A DNA stretch of 33,755 nucleotides. It comes from Pseudomonadota bacterium (GTDB lineage: Bacteria; Pseudomonadota; Alphaproteobacteria; Acetobacterales; Acetobacteraceae). Position numbers and translations under genes: made by a program. Under the pieces are notes generated by a model. The model was given only the letters and a program-made list of their open reading frames with translations. It was not told the origin of the DNA and made no database searches. The stretch is taken from NCBI GenBank assembly GCA_021807785.1, contig JAKBCO010000004.1:1-33755 (forward strand). The letters run 5' to 3'. This document shows positions 8,046 to 15,783 of the stretch, piece after piece (position 1 is the first letter of the stretch; every line of letters starts with the position of its first letter).

Positions 8046-11000
8046 ATGGCCATACGCGCCACCATGGACGGCAACACCGCGGTCGCCCATGTCGCCTACC
8101 GGGTGAACGAGGTCTGCGCGATCTTCCCCATCACGCCCTCGTCCACCATGGCCGAGCTGGCCGACGAATGGGCCGCCGAAGGGGTGCGCAATCTCTGGGG
8201 CGGCGTGACCGTGGTGCAGGAGATGCAAAGCGAGGGCGGCGCCGCGGGCGCGGTGCATGGCGCGCTGCAATCGGGCGCGCTGACCACCACCTTCACCGCC
8301 TCCCAGGGCCTGCTGCTGATGCTGCCCAACATGTTCAAGATCGCGGGCGAACTGACGCCGACGGTGTTCCATGTCGCGGCACGCGCGGTGGCGACCCAGG
8401 CGCTGTCCATTTTCGGCGATCATTCCGACGTGATGGCGGTGCGCGCCGCCGGCTTCGCCCAGCTCTGCTCGGCCTCGGTGCAGGAGGCGCACGATCTGGC
8501 GCTGATCGCGCAGGCCGCCACCCTGGCCGGGCGGCTGCCGGTGCTGCATTTCTTCGACGGGTTCCGCACCTCGCACGAGTTGAACACGCTCGATCTGATC
8601 GACGACGCCACCTTGCGGGCGATGATCGACGAGCGGCTGGTGCGCGCGCACCGCGCCCGCGCGCTCGACCCCGAGCACCCGGTGGTGCGCGGCACGGCGC
8701 ATAACCCGGACACGTTCTTCCAGGCGCGCGAGACCGCCAACCCGTTCTATGCCGCGATGGGCGGGCATGTGCGCGCGGCGATGGATCGCTTCGCGGCGCT
8801 GACCGGGCGGCGCTACGGCCTGGTGCAGTACGACGGCGCGGCGGATGCGGACCGGGTCATCGTGGTCATGGGCAGCGCCGCCGAGACGGCGCGCGCCACC
8901 GCCGCAGCACTCGGCGATCAGCGCCTGGGCGTGCTGCAGCTGCGCCTGTTCCGCCCGTTCCCGACCGAGGACTTCCTGGCCGCGCTGCCGCGAAGCACGA
9001 CGCGCATCGCGGTGCTGGAACGCACCAAGGAGCCGGGTGCGCCGGGCGAGCCGCTCTATCAGGACGTGATCGCCACCCTGGCACAGGCTCATGCGGCCGG
9101 GGACATCGCCGCCATGCCGCGCGTCGCCGGCGGGCGCTTCGGGCTGTCGTCGAAGGATTTCACTCCGGCGATGGCCAAGGCAGTGTTCGATCACCTGGCC
9201 CAGGCGGCGCCGCGCCACGGCTTCACGGTGGGCATCGAGGACGACGTCTCCCACACCAGCCTGAAGGTCGATCCGGAGTTCACGATCGAGCCGGACGACG
9301 AGGTGCGCGCGATCTTCCTTGGCCTCGGCGCCGACGGCACGGTGGGCGCCAACAAGAACAGCGTGAAGATCATCGCCGAGGATGCCGGGCGCTACGCGCA
9401 GGGTTATTTCGTTTATGATTCGCACAAATCCGGCGCCGAGACCGTGTCCCATCTGCGCTTCGGGCCGCGCCCGATCCACGCGCCCTATCTGATCGAGCGG
9501 GCCAATTTCCTCGCCTGCCACCATTGGGGCTTCGTCGGCCGGCGCGACGTCCTGCGTTCCGCCGCGCCCGGCGCCACGGTGCTGCTGAACAGCCCGCACG
9601 GGCCGGCGGAGGTCTGGGACCGGCTGCCCCGCGCGGCGCAGGAGCGTATCCTGGCGCTCGGGCTGCGCCTGTTCGTGATCGACGCCTCGCGCACCGCGCA
9701 GGAGGTGGGGTTGCGCGGGCGCACCAACACCATCCTGCAGACCTGCTTCTTCGCCATCGCCGGCGTGCTGGGGCGCGAGGCGGCGATCGAGCGCATCAAG
9801 GCGGCGATCCGCAAGACCTACGCCGCCAAGGGCGAGGCGGTGGTGCAGGCGAATTTCCAGGCGGTGGACGGCACCCTGGCGCGGCTCGCCGAGGTGCCGA
9901 TCCCCGCCGCCGCCACCGCGAACTGGGACCGCCCGCCGCCGGTGCCGGCGGATGCGCCGGAATTCGTCCGCCGCGTCACGGCGGCGATGCTGGACGGGCG
10001 CGGCGACGCGATCCCGGTCGGCGCGCTGCCGGTGGACGGCACCTTCCCGCCCGGCACCGCCGCCTACGAGAAGCGCGACATCGCCGAGGAGGTGCCGGTC
10101 TGGGACGCCGAGGCCTGCGTGCAATGCGGCCAGTGCGGCTTCGTCTGCCCGCACGGCGTGATCCGCGGCAAATACTACGACGCGGCGCGGCTGGCGGGCG
10201 CACCCGCAGGGTTCCGCTCCGCCCCCATCAACGCGCGCGGCTTTCCCGACGTCGCCTTCACCTTGCAGCTCTATCTGGAGGACTGCACCGGCTGCGGGCT
10301 TTGCGTCGAGGCCTGCCCGACGCCGAGCCTGGCCGATCCGGCGCGCAAGGCGATCGACCTCGCGCCCAAGGGCGACCGCGCGCACGCCGAACGCCCGCGC
10401 ATCGCCTTCTTCGAGGGCCTGCCGGTGAACGACCGCGCGCGGGTGGATTTCGCCACCGTGCGCGGCGTGCAGTTCCTGGAGCCGCTGTTCGCCTTCTCCG
10501 GCGCCTGCGCCGGCTGCGGCGAGACGCCCTATCTGAAACTGCTGTCGCAGCTGTTCGGCGATCGGATGATGGTGGCCAACGCCACCGGCTGCGCCTCGAT
10601 CTATGGCGGCAACCTGCCGGTCACGCCCTGGAGCCAAAACGCCGAGGGGCGCGGCCCGGCCTGGTCCAACTCGCTGTTCGAGGACAACGCCGAATTCGGC
10701 CTCGGCTTCCGCCTGGCCGCCGATCAGCATCTCGACCTGGCGCGCCGTCTGGCCGAGCGTCTGGCCCCGCGCCTCGGCGCCGAGCTGGTGGCGGAGACGC
10801 TGGCCGCGCCGCAGCGGCGGGAGTCCGAAATCCGCGCCCAGCGCGCGCGGCTGGCCGAGCTGACCCGTCGCGCCGCGGCGCTGGACGCGGAGGAAGGGCG
10901 CGAATTCCTCTCGGTCGCCGACCATCTGATCCGGCGCAGCGTCTGGATCGTCGGCGGCGACGGCTGGGCCTACGATATCGGCTATGGCGGGCTGGATCAT

Positions 11001-11615
11001 GTGCTGGCCAGCGGACGCGACGTGAACCTGCTGGTGCTGGACACCGAGGTCTATTCCAACACCGGCGGGCAGTCCTCCAAGGCGACGCCGCTCGGCGCGA
11101 TCGCCAAGTTCGCCGCCGCCGGCAAGCGCACGGCGCGCAAGGACCTGGCGCTGCAAGCCATCGCCTACGGCAATGTCTATGTCGCGCAGGTGGCGATGGG
11201 CGCCAATCCGCAACAGACCCTGATCGCCTTCCGCGAGGCCGAGGCCTATCCCGGCCCGTCGCTGATCCTGGCTTATTCGCATTGCATCGCGCATGGCTAC
11301 GATCTGCGCCACGGGCTGCGCCAGCAGGATCTGGCCGTGGCCTGCGGCTACTGGCCGCTGTTCCGCTACAATCCGGCGATGCGCGGCGTGGGGGAAAATC
11401 CGTTCCGGCTGGATTCGCCGCGGCCGACGATCCCGTTCCGCGACTATGCGTATCGGGAGACCCGATACCGCGCGTTAGCGGACACCCGCCCCGAGGAGGC
11501 GGCGCAATTGCTGGCCGCGGCGCAGGTGGCGGTGACCGAGAAATACCGCAGCTACGAGGACATGTCGGGCTGGCAGGCGACACGCTTCCACCCGCCGGTT
11601 CCGGCAGCGGGATAG
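8046..11615 (+). CDS. nifJ: Pyruvate:ferredoxin (flavodoxin) oxidoreductase, homodimeric NifJ type
   Basis: This 1189-residue protein matches the single-chain PFOR length. PFOR oxidatively decarboxylates pyruvate to acetyl-CoA, or runs in reverse, passing electrons to ferredoxin or flavodoxin in the cytoplasm. Domain I opens MDGNTAVAHVAYRVNEVCAI and continues FPITPSS. A two-cluster ferredoxin domain starts at CVQCGQCGFVCP (691) and CTGCGLCVEACP (747). The proximal cluster cysteines are at 821, 824, 849 and 1080. That spacing equals Cys812, 815, 840 and 1071 of the Desulfovibrio africanus enzyme as I recall it, with a constant offset of 9. The thiamine diphosphate region has GDGWAYDIGYGGLDHVLA and VYSNTGGQSSKATP. 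All cofactor residues look intact. It is the last gene of the operon. PFOR is oxygen-labile, which implies microaerobic or anaerobic metabolism. Confidence 0.96.
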   Translation: MAIRATMDGNTAVAHVAYRVNEVCAIFPITPSSTMAELADEWAAEGVRNLWGGVTVVQEMQSEGGAAGAVHGALQSGALTTTFTASQGLLLMLPNMFKIAGELTPTVFHVAARAVATQALSIFGDHSDVMAVRAAGFAQLCSASVQEAHDLALIAQAATLAGRLPVLHFFDGFRTSHELNTLDLIDDATLRAMIDERLVRAHRARALDPEHPVVRGTAHNPDTFFQARETANPFYAAMGGHVRAAMDRFAALTGRRYGLVQYDGAADADRVIVVMGSAAETARATAAALGDQRLGVLQLRLFRPFPTEDFLAALPRSTTRIAVLERTKEPGAPGEPLYQDVIATLAQAHAAGDIAAMPRVAGGRFGLSSKDFTPAMAKAVFDHLAQAAPRHGFTVGIEDDVSHTSLKVDPEFTIEPDDEVRAIFLGLGADGTVGANKNSVKIIAEDAGRYAQGYFVYDSHKSGAETVSHLRFGPRPIHAPYLIERANFLACHHWGFVGRRDVLRSAAPGATVLLNSPHGPAEVWDRLPRAAQERILALGLRLFVIDASRTAQEVGLRGRTNTILQTCFFAIAGVLGREAAIERIKAAIRKTYAAKGEAVVQANFQAVDGTLARLAEVPIPAAATANWDRPPPVPADAPEFVRRVTAAMLDGRGDAIPVGALPVDGTFPPGTAAYEKRDIAEEVPVWDAEACVQCGQCGFVCPHGVIRGKYYDAARLAGAPAGFRSAPINARGFPDVAFTLQLYLEDCTGCGLCVEACPTPSLADPARKAIDLAPKGDRAHAERPRIAFFEGLPVNDRARVDFATVRGVQFLEPLFAFSGACAGCGETPYLKLLSQLFGDRMMVANATGCASIYGGNLPVTPWSQNAEGRGPAWSNSLFEDNAEFGLGFRLAADQHLDLARRLAERLAPRLGAELVAETLAAPQRRESEIRAQRARLAELTRRAAALDAEEGREFLSVADHLIRRSVWIVGGDGWAYDIGYGGLDHVLASGRDVNLLVLDTEVYSNTGGQSSKATPLGAIAKFAAAGKRTARKDLALQAIAYGNVYVAQVAMGANPQQTLIAFREAEAYPGPSLILAYSHCIAHGYDLRHGLRQQDLAVACGYWPLFRYNPAMRGVGENPFRLDSPRPTIPFRDYAYRETRYRALADTRPEEAAQLLAAAQVAVTEKYRSYEDMSGWQATRFHPPVPAAG

Positions 11616-12113
11616 GCGCGCGAGCTTGGCCGGTGTCCCGGACCTGGAGCGGGCCCGCGCCGAGACCGACGAAGCAGAGAACTCCATCCACGCCATGATC
11701 CGATGAATGGCGCAGCGGGGGGCATCCCGCCTCCTGTGGTGACGGGATGGGCTTCGGGGTCGGATGCCGACGAATTGCCGGCTCCGCAATCGACAGATTC
11801 GGCCGGAGAGGGGGAAGATTCGATCAGCGTTCTCGTGGGCAAAGCCGCGCGTCTTGCTCTTGCCGCGCCGATGCCGGTGACCGCCGGGCCGTCGGACAGC
11901 GGCCGGTGCCGCAGTGGAAGGAACGCTTGGTCAGGGTCGGCCCATCCAACCGCGCCATCCTGCCGCTCGATCGGGCCCTCAGGGTCATCGCTTCCAAGGA
12001 CCTCGTCCGGGCGATCCGATAGCCGCGCCGCGTCACCGGGGCGCGGGAGGTCGGGCTCAGGGCAGGTGAACGATGGCACCTTGAGCGAGGCAACCCATTC
12101 GGTTGGGGTTGGG

Positions 12114-12137
12114 ACAACTTTGTCAACAAAATCTTGT
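12114..12137. promoter_or_regulatory. Alternating ACAA/TTGT half-sites upstream of minC
   Basis: Four half-sites alternate in orientation: ACAA 12114-12117, TTGT 12120-12123, ACAA 12126-12129 and TTGT 12134-12137. They create overlapping perfect inverted repeats GACAA-CT-TTGTC (12113-12124) and TTTGT-CA-ACAAA (12119-12130). This is the most AT-rich spot in the interval, about 60 bp before the first minC start. It could be an operator or part of a promoter; no known factor is assigned. Confidence 0.3.
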
Positions 12138-12159
12138 GTCGGCGCACCCCCGAATCGCG

Positions 12160-12196
12160 TTGACCGCCGGCCCGGCCGCCGTTACCCCTTTCCGCC
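12160..12196 (+). promoter_or_regulatory. Possible minC promoter (-35 TTGACC)
   Basis: TTGACC at 12160-12165 matches the sigma70 -35 element at 5 of 6 bases. The expected -10 region (about 12182-12188, TTACCCC) is poor, so the call is weak. If the element is used, transcription would start close to 12196, almost on the GTG start of minC, which has no Shine-Dalgarno sequence. That would make minC mRNA leaderless or nearly so. Confidence 0.25.
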
Positions 12197-12931
12197 GTGT
12201 CCAGCACCGCCCCCATGATGATGCTTCGAGTCCGCGGCCGGTCCTTCATGGCCCTGGTCCTGGCGCCCGAACCGCCGCTGGCGGGCTGGCTCGGCGCGCT
12301 CGACGCGCAGATCACCCGCGCCCCCGGCTTTTTCGATGGCCGCCCGGTGCTGATCGACCTCGGCGCCCTGCCGCCCGAGCAGCCCGACGTGGCCGGCCTG
12401 CTGCAATCCCTGGCCGATCGCGGCATCCGCATCATCGGCACCGAGGGTGCCCATAAATCCTGGGCCGGCGTGGCCCGCTGGGGCGGCAGCCTCGGCCCGC
12501 CGCCGCCGCCCGGCGCCGCTCCGGCGCGGGGCGGGCGGACGGTAGAAATCGCCGATGCCCCGAAACCGGCCGCCCCCCTGCCCGACGCCGCTCCGGCGGC
12601 CGCGCCCGCCCTGCTGATCGATCGCGCGGTCCGCTCCGGCCAGCAGATCGTTCACGAAGCCGGCGATGTCACCGTGCTGGGCGCGGTGGCCTGGGGGGCG
12701 GAGATCATCGCCGGCGGGTCCATCCACGTCTATGGTGCCCTGCGCGGCCGGGCGATCGCGGGACTCGGCGGCAACCGCGCCGCGCGCATCTTCTGCCGCC
12801 GGCTGGACGCGGAGCTGCTGGCGATCGACGGGGTCTATCGCACCGCCGAGGATCTCGATCCCGCCCTGGCCGGCCGCCCCGCGCAGGCCTGGCTCGAGGC
12901 CGAGTCGATGCTGCTCGGTCCGCTCGACTGA
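12197..12931 (+). CDS. minC: Septum site-determining protein MinC
   Basis: This 244-residue protein has the two MinC domains. Residues 8-105 form the N-terminal FtsZ-antagonising domain (RVRGRSFMALVLAPEPPLAGW, split here, then VLIDLGAL and GIRIIGTEG). A Pro/Ala-rich linker (about 98-138) leads to the C-terminal beta-helix, with AGDVTVLGAVAWGAEIIAGG, SIHVYGALRGRAIAG and ARIFCRRLDAELLAIDGVY. MinC binds MinD and blocks FtsZ ring assembly near the poles. The first possible start is GTG 12197; ATGs at 12215, 12218 and 12221 are alternatives. None has a clear ribosome-binding site. The codons between 12197 and 12215 keep the local third-position G/C bias, which slightly favours GTG. It is the first gene of minCDE, with minD 24 bp downstream. 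Confidence 0.92.
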   Translation: MSSTAPMMMLRVRGRSFMALVLAPEPPLAGWLGALDAQITRAPGFFDGRPVLIDLGALPPEQPDVAGLLQSLADRGIRIIGTEGAHKSWAGVARWGGSLGPPPPPGAAPARGGRTVEIADAPKPAAPLPDAAPAAAPALLIDRAVRSGQQIVHEAGDVTVLGAVAWGAEIIAGGSIHVYGALRGRAIAGLGGNRAARIFCRRLDAELLAIDGVYRTAEDLDPALAGRPAQAWLEAESMLLGPLD

Positions 12932-12955
12932 ACGATTGGGAAAGGAAACGACGCG

Positions 12956-13777
12956 ATGGCACAGGTGGTGGTGGTCACCTCGGGCAAGGGAGGGGTCGGC
13001 AAGACCACCTCCACCGCTTCCCTTGGCGCCGCGCTCGCCCAGAGCGGGGAGAATGTGGTGGTGGTCGATTTCGACGTCGGCCTGCGCAACCTCGACCTGG
13101 TGATGGGCGCCGAACGGCGGGTGGTGTTCGACCTGGTCAACGTGGTGCAGGGTGACGCCAAGCTGGCGCAGGCGCTGATCCGCGACAAGCGGCTCGAGAA
13201 CCTGTCCCTGCTGCCGGCCTCGCAGACCCGCGACAAGGACGCGCTCACCTCGGAAGGGGTCGAGCGGATCATCGGCGAACTGCGGGAGAGATTCGACTGG
13301 ATCCTGTGCGACAGCCCGGCCGGAATCGAGCGCGGCGCGACGCTTGCCATGCGCCACGCCGATCAGGCGGTGGTGGTGACCAACGCCGAAGTCTCCTCGG
13401 TGCGGGATTCCGACCGCATCATCGGCCTGCTCGATTCCAAGACCGAGAAGGCCGAGAAGGGCGGGCGCATCGACAAGCATCTGTTGCTCACCCGCTACGA
13501 CGCCGCCCGCGCCAGCCGCGGCGAGATGCTGAAGGTGGACGACGTGCTGGAAATCCTGTCGATCCCGCTGCTGGGGATCATCCCGGAAAGCCAGGACGTG
13601 CTGCGCGCCTCCAACCTCGGCGCGCCGGTGACCCTGGCCAGCCCCAACTCGGCGCCGGCGCGGGCCTATATCGAAGCCGCCCGCCGCCTCAAGGGCGAGC
13701 AGATCCAGATCATCCTGCCCGCGGCCGAGCCGCGCGGCTTCCTCGGCAAGCTGTTCGGACGGAGGGCGGTGGCGTGA
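12956..13777 (+). CDS. minD: Septum site-determining ATPase MinD
   Basis: This 273-residue ParA/MinD-family ATPase has the deviant Walker A motif GKGGVGKTT (residues 10-18, with the signature lysine), [34 protein letters not shown] and [19 protein letters not shown]. The C terminus [10 protein letters not shown] fits the short amphipathic membrane-targeting helix. MinD-ATP dimerises on the inner membrane, recruits MinC, and is released by MinE-stimulated hydrolysis. The start ATG has an AAAGGA ribosome-binding site about 10 bases upstream. Its stop overlaps the minE start (GTGA), indicating coupled translation. Confidence 0.97.
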   Translation: MAQVVVVTSGKGGVGKTTSTASLGAALAQSGENVVVVDFDVGLRNLDLVMGAERRVVFDLVNVVQGDAKLAQALIRDKRLENLSLLPASQTRDKDALTSEGVERIIGELRERFDWILCDSPAGIERGATLAMRHADQAVVVTNAEVSSVRDSDRIIGLLDSKTEKAEKGGRIDKHLLLTRYDAARASRGEMLKVDDVLEILSIPLLGIIPESQDVLRASNLGAPVTLASPNSAPARAYIEAARRLKGEQIQIILPAAEPRGFLGKLFGRRAVA

Positions 13778-14058
13778 ACCTGCTGACGCTGTTTCGCCGG
13801 CGCCCGTCCGCACCCGTCGCGCGGGAGCGCCTGCAGGTGCTGCTGGCGCATGACCGCGGCGTCGTCGGCGGCTCCGACCTGATCGCGGTCCTGCAGGAGG
13901 AGATCCTGGCGGTCATCGCCAAGCACGTCGCGCTGGACCGCGACAAGGTGCAGATCAAGCTCGATCGTGGCGATCCGGTCTCCACCCTCGAGATCGACGT
14001 GGAAGTGCCGAGCCTCGCGCGCCCGCGGGAACGCGGACTGGCCACCGCCCGGCCGTGA
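13774..14058 (+). CDS. minE: Cell division topological specificity factor MinE
   Basis: This 94-residue protein begins at GTG 13774, overlapping the minD stop by 4 bases, with GGAGGG at 13760-13765 as ribosome-binding site. The N terminus [20 protein letters not shown] and LLAHDR is the MinD-binding, ATPase-stimulating region. The rest forms the dimerisation domain ([38 protein letters not shown]). MinE drives the pole-to-pole oscillation of MinCD, keeping the division site at midcell. The stop overlaps the thioesterase start by 4 bases in the same GTGA arrangement. Confidence 0.95.
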   Translation: MNLLTLFRRRPSAPVARERLQVLLAHDRGVVGGSDLIAVLQEEILAVIAKHVALDRDKVQIKLDRGDPVSTLEIDVEVPSLARPRERGLATARP

Positions 14059-14504
14059 ACACCCCGTCTGAGACCCGGCCGCCGCCCGGCACCCGCGCCG
14101 GCTATCGCTGGTTCCACGAGATCACCACCCGCTGGATGGACAACGACGTCTTCCGGCACGTGAACAACGTGAACTACTTCTCGTTCTTCGACACCGCGGT
14201 GACCTATTTCGAGATGTCGCGCGGGGTGGTCGATCTGCTGGACGGGGCGGTGCATTGCGTGGTGGCGGAAGTGGCCTGCCGCTATCATAGCTCGGTGGCC
14301 TGGCCGGACCGGGTCAGCGTGGGGGTGCGGGTGGCGCGGCTCGGCGGCAGTTCGGTGCGCTACGAGCTCGGCGTCTTCCGCAACGACGAGGACGTGGCCG
14401 CCGCCGAGGGCCATTTCGTGCATGTGTTCGTGACCCGCGGGGAGCAGCGGCCGACGCCGATCCCGCCGGCGTCACGGGAGATTCTGCAAGCCATCGCGGT
14501 CTGA
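14055..14504 (+). CDS. Acyl-CoA thioesterase, 4-hydroxybenzoyl-CoA thioesterase (hotdog) family
   Basis: This 149-residue protein has the 4HBT-family signature [21 protein letters not shown] at about 27-47 (shown in part: [19 protein letters not shown]). The Asp-x-x-x-His-Val-Asn-Asn block marks the active-site helix of the hotdog fold. The remaining strands ([38 protein letters not shown]) fit a single-domain enzyme that hydrolyses acyl-CoA or aryl-CoA thioesters. It starts at GTG 14055, inside the minE stop (GTGA overlap). Its place behind minCDE looks like operon convenience rather than a division role. The substrate is unknown; relatives act on short- to medium-chain acyl-CoAs. Confidence 0.87.
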   Translation: MNTPSETRPPPGTRAGYRWFHEITTRWMDNDVFRHVNNVNYFSFFDTAVTYFEMSRGVVDLLDGAVHCVVAEVACRYHSSVAWPDRVSVGVRVARLGGSSVRYELGVFRNDEDVAAAEGHFVHVFVTRGEQRPTPIPPASREILQAIAV

Positions 14505-14527
14505 GCCGCGTCACGGAGGGAACCGAC

Positions 14528-15310
14528 ATGGATCTGGGCATCAGGGGCCGCAAGGCCATCGTTTGCGCGGCCAGCAAGGGGCTGGGGCGGGCCTGCGCGT
14601 TGTCGCTGGCGCGGGAAGGGGTGGACCTGGTCATCACCGCCCGCGGCGCCGAGGCGCTGGAGGCAACGGCGGCCGAGATCCGCGCCGCCACCGGGGTCGC
14701 GGTGACCGCGGTCCCCGGCGACATCGCCACCGAGGCCGGCCGCGCCGCCGCCCTGGCGGCCTGCCCCGCGCCCGACATCCTGGTGAACAACGCCGGCGGC
14801 CCACCGCCCGGCGATTTCCGCGACTGGGGGCGGGATGACTGGATCAAGGCGGTGGACGCCAACATGCTGGCCCCGATCTTCCTCATCAAGGCGGTGGTGG
14901 ACGGCATGATCGGCCGCAGGTTCGGGCGGATCGTGAACATCACCTCCGCCTCGGTGAAATCGCCGATCCCGCAGCTCGGCATGAGCAACGGCGCCCGCGC
15001 CGGGCTCACCGGCTTCGTGGCCGGCCTCGCCCGCCAGGTGGCGAAGCACAACGTCACCATCAACAACCTGCTGCCCGGCCCGTTCCTGACCGACCGGCTG
15101 CGCAGCGGCGCGGCCTTCGCGGCGCAGAAATCCGGCCGCCCGGTGGACGAGGTGCTGGCCGAGCGCGGCAAGGAGAACCCCACCGGCCGTGTCGGCGACC
15201 CCGCCGAGTTCGGCGAGGCCTGCGCGTTCCTCTGCGCCGCAAGCTCGGGCTTCATCGTCGGGCATAATCTGCTGCTGGACGGGGGAGCCTTTAACTCCTC
15301 GATTGCGTAG
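14528..15310 (+). CDS. SDR-family oxidoreductase, divergent FabG-like subgroup
   Basis: This 260-residue Rossmann-fold protein resembles 3-oxoacyl-ACP reductases but departs from the classical motifs. The cofactor loop reads CAASKGLGRACA (13-24) instead of TGxxxGIG. NNAG is present (87-90), and the catalytic Ser140 lies in NITSAS. At the expected YxxxK position the sequence is SNGAR, so Tyr is replaced by Ser153 and Lys by Arg157. I recall a subgroup of FabG-like proteins with imperfect cofactor and tetrad motifs, and this fits it. Activity may be altered or absent. GGAGGGA about 8 bases before ATG 14528 is a strong ribosome-binding site. It lies 23 bp after the thioesterase gene, probably in the same transcript. 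Confidence 0.85.
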   Translation: MDLGIRGRKAIVCAASKGLGRACALSLAREGVDLVITARGAEALEATAAEIRAATGVAVTAVPGDIATEAGRAAALAACPAPDILVNNAGGPPPGDFRDWGRDDWIKAVDANMLAPIFLIKAVVDGMIGRRFGRIVNITSASVKSPIPQLGMSNGARAGLTGFVAGLARQVAKHNVTINNLLPGPFLTDRLRSGAAFAAQKSGRPVDEVLAERGKENPTGRVGDPAEFGEACAFLCAASSGFIVGHNLLLDGGAFNSSIA

Positions 15311-15345
15311 CCACCGCCCTCCACCGGGTGTAGGATGTGAAGGTC

Positions 15346-15783
15346 ATGCCCGGTCCGGATCAGGATTTCGCGCTTTGGACCCGCGCGCAGGCCCAGGCCC
15401 TGCGCGCGGCGGCGCGGGTGGGCAATAATCTGCCGATCGACTGGGAGAACGTCGCCGAGGAGATTGAGGATTTGGGCCGATCGGAACGCCGTGAGCTGGC
15501 CAGCCGCATCGGCACCATCCTTGAACATCTGCTGAAACTGACCGCCTCCCCGGCGCAGGCACCTCGCGGCGGGTGGGAAGCGACGGTGCTGCGCGAGCGC
15601 GCGCGGGTCGCCGATCTGTTGTCCGAGAGCCCCAGCCTTCGCGCCGAAATCCCGGCTATCATCGATCGCCAGCAGCCGCTCGCGCGGCGGATCGTTGCCC
15701 GCGAATTGGCCGCGCACGGCGAAACATCTGGCGAGCTGCCCCCGCTGGACGCCGCGACGGTGCTGGGTGACTGGCTACCCTGA
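15346..15783 (+). CDS. DUF29 family protein
   Basis: This 145-residue protein has the DUF29 pattern: DQDFALWTRAQAQALRAA at the start, then DWENVAEEIEDLGRSERREL, IGTILEHLLKLTASPAQ and GGWEATVLRERARVADLL followed by SPSLR. The family is small, helical and of unknown function, frequent in cyanobacteria and Proteobacteria, often near mobile or toxin-antitoxin genes. I chose ATG 15346; a GTG at 15337 would add three residues. It follows the SDR gene by 35 bp. Its last 9 bases overlap the 3' end of the convergent MetX-like gene, so there is no room for a terminator between them. Confidence 0.87.
   Translation: MPGPDQDFALWTRAQAQALRAAARVGNNLPIDWENVAEEIEDLGRSERRELASRIGTILEHLLKLTASPAQAPRGGWEATVLRERARVADLLSESPSLRAEIPAIIDRQQPLARRIVARELAAHGETSGELPPLDAATVLGDWLP

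Larger units (their letters stand above)
11616..12196. other. 580-bp gene-free interval between nifJ and minC
   Basis: Short open frames exist on both strands, the longest about 170 codons, but none has a convincing start, ribosome-binding site or recognisable protein motif. The antisense frames have the Arg/Pro/Ser-rich look of GC-rich noise. One plus-strand stretch ending near 12022 reads more like protein (ERLVRVGPSNRAILPLDRAL), so a decayed gene is conceivable. The right end holds an AT-rich segment (12110-12140) and a TTGACC, likely minC promoter material. I see no transposase remnant, tRNA or strong terminator after nifJ. Confidence 0.5.

Noticed and set aside
7923-11312. An 1129-codon open frame on the minus strand
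   Set aside because: It is antisense to nifJ, with low-complexity Arg/Gly/His/Gln composition and no recognisable motif. The sense strand encodes a fully conserved PFOR.
11615-11665. Stem GGCGCG...CGCGCC after nifJ as a terminator
   Set aside because: The loop is about 30 bases and there is no U-tract. Such short GC complementarity is common in this sequence.
12182-13813. A 543-codon open frame on the minus strand
   Set aside because: It is antisense to minC and minD, with repetitive Gly/Arg/Asp/His composition and no domain.
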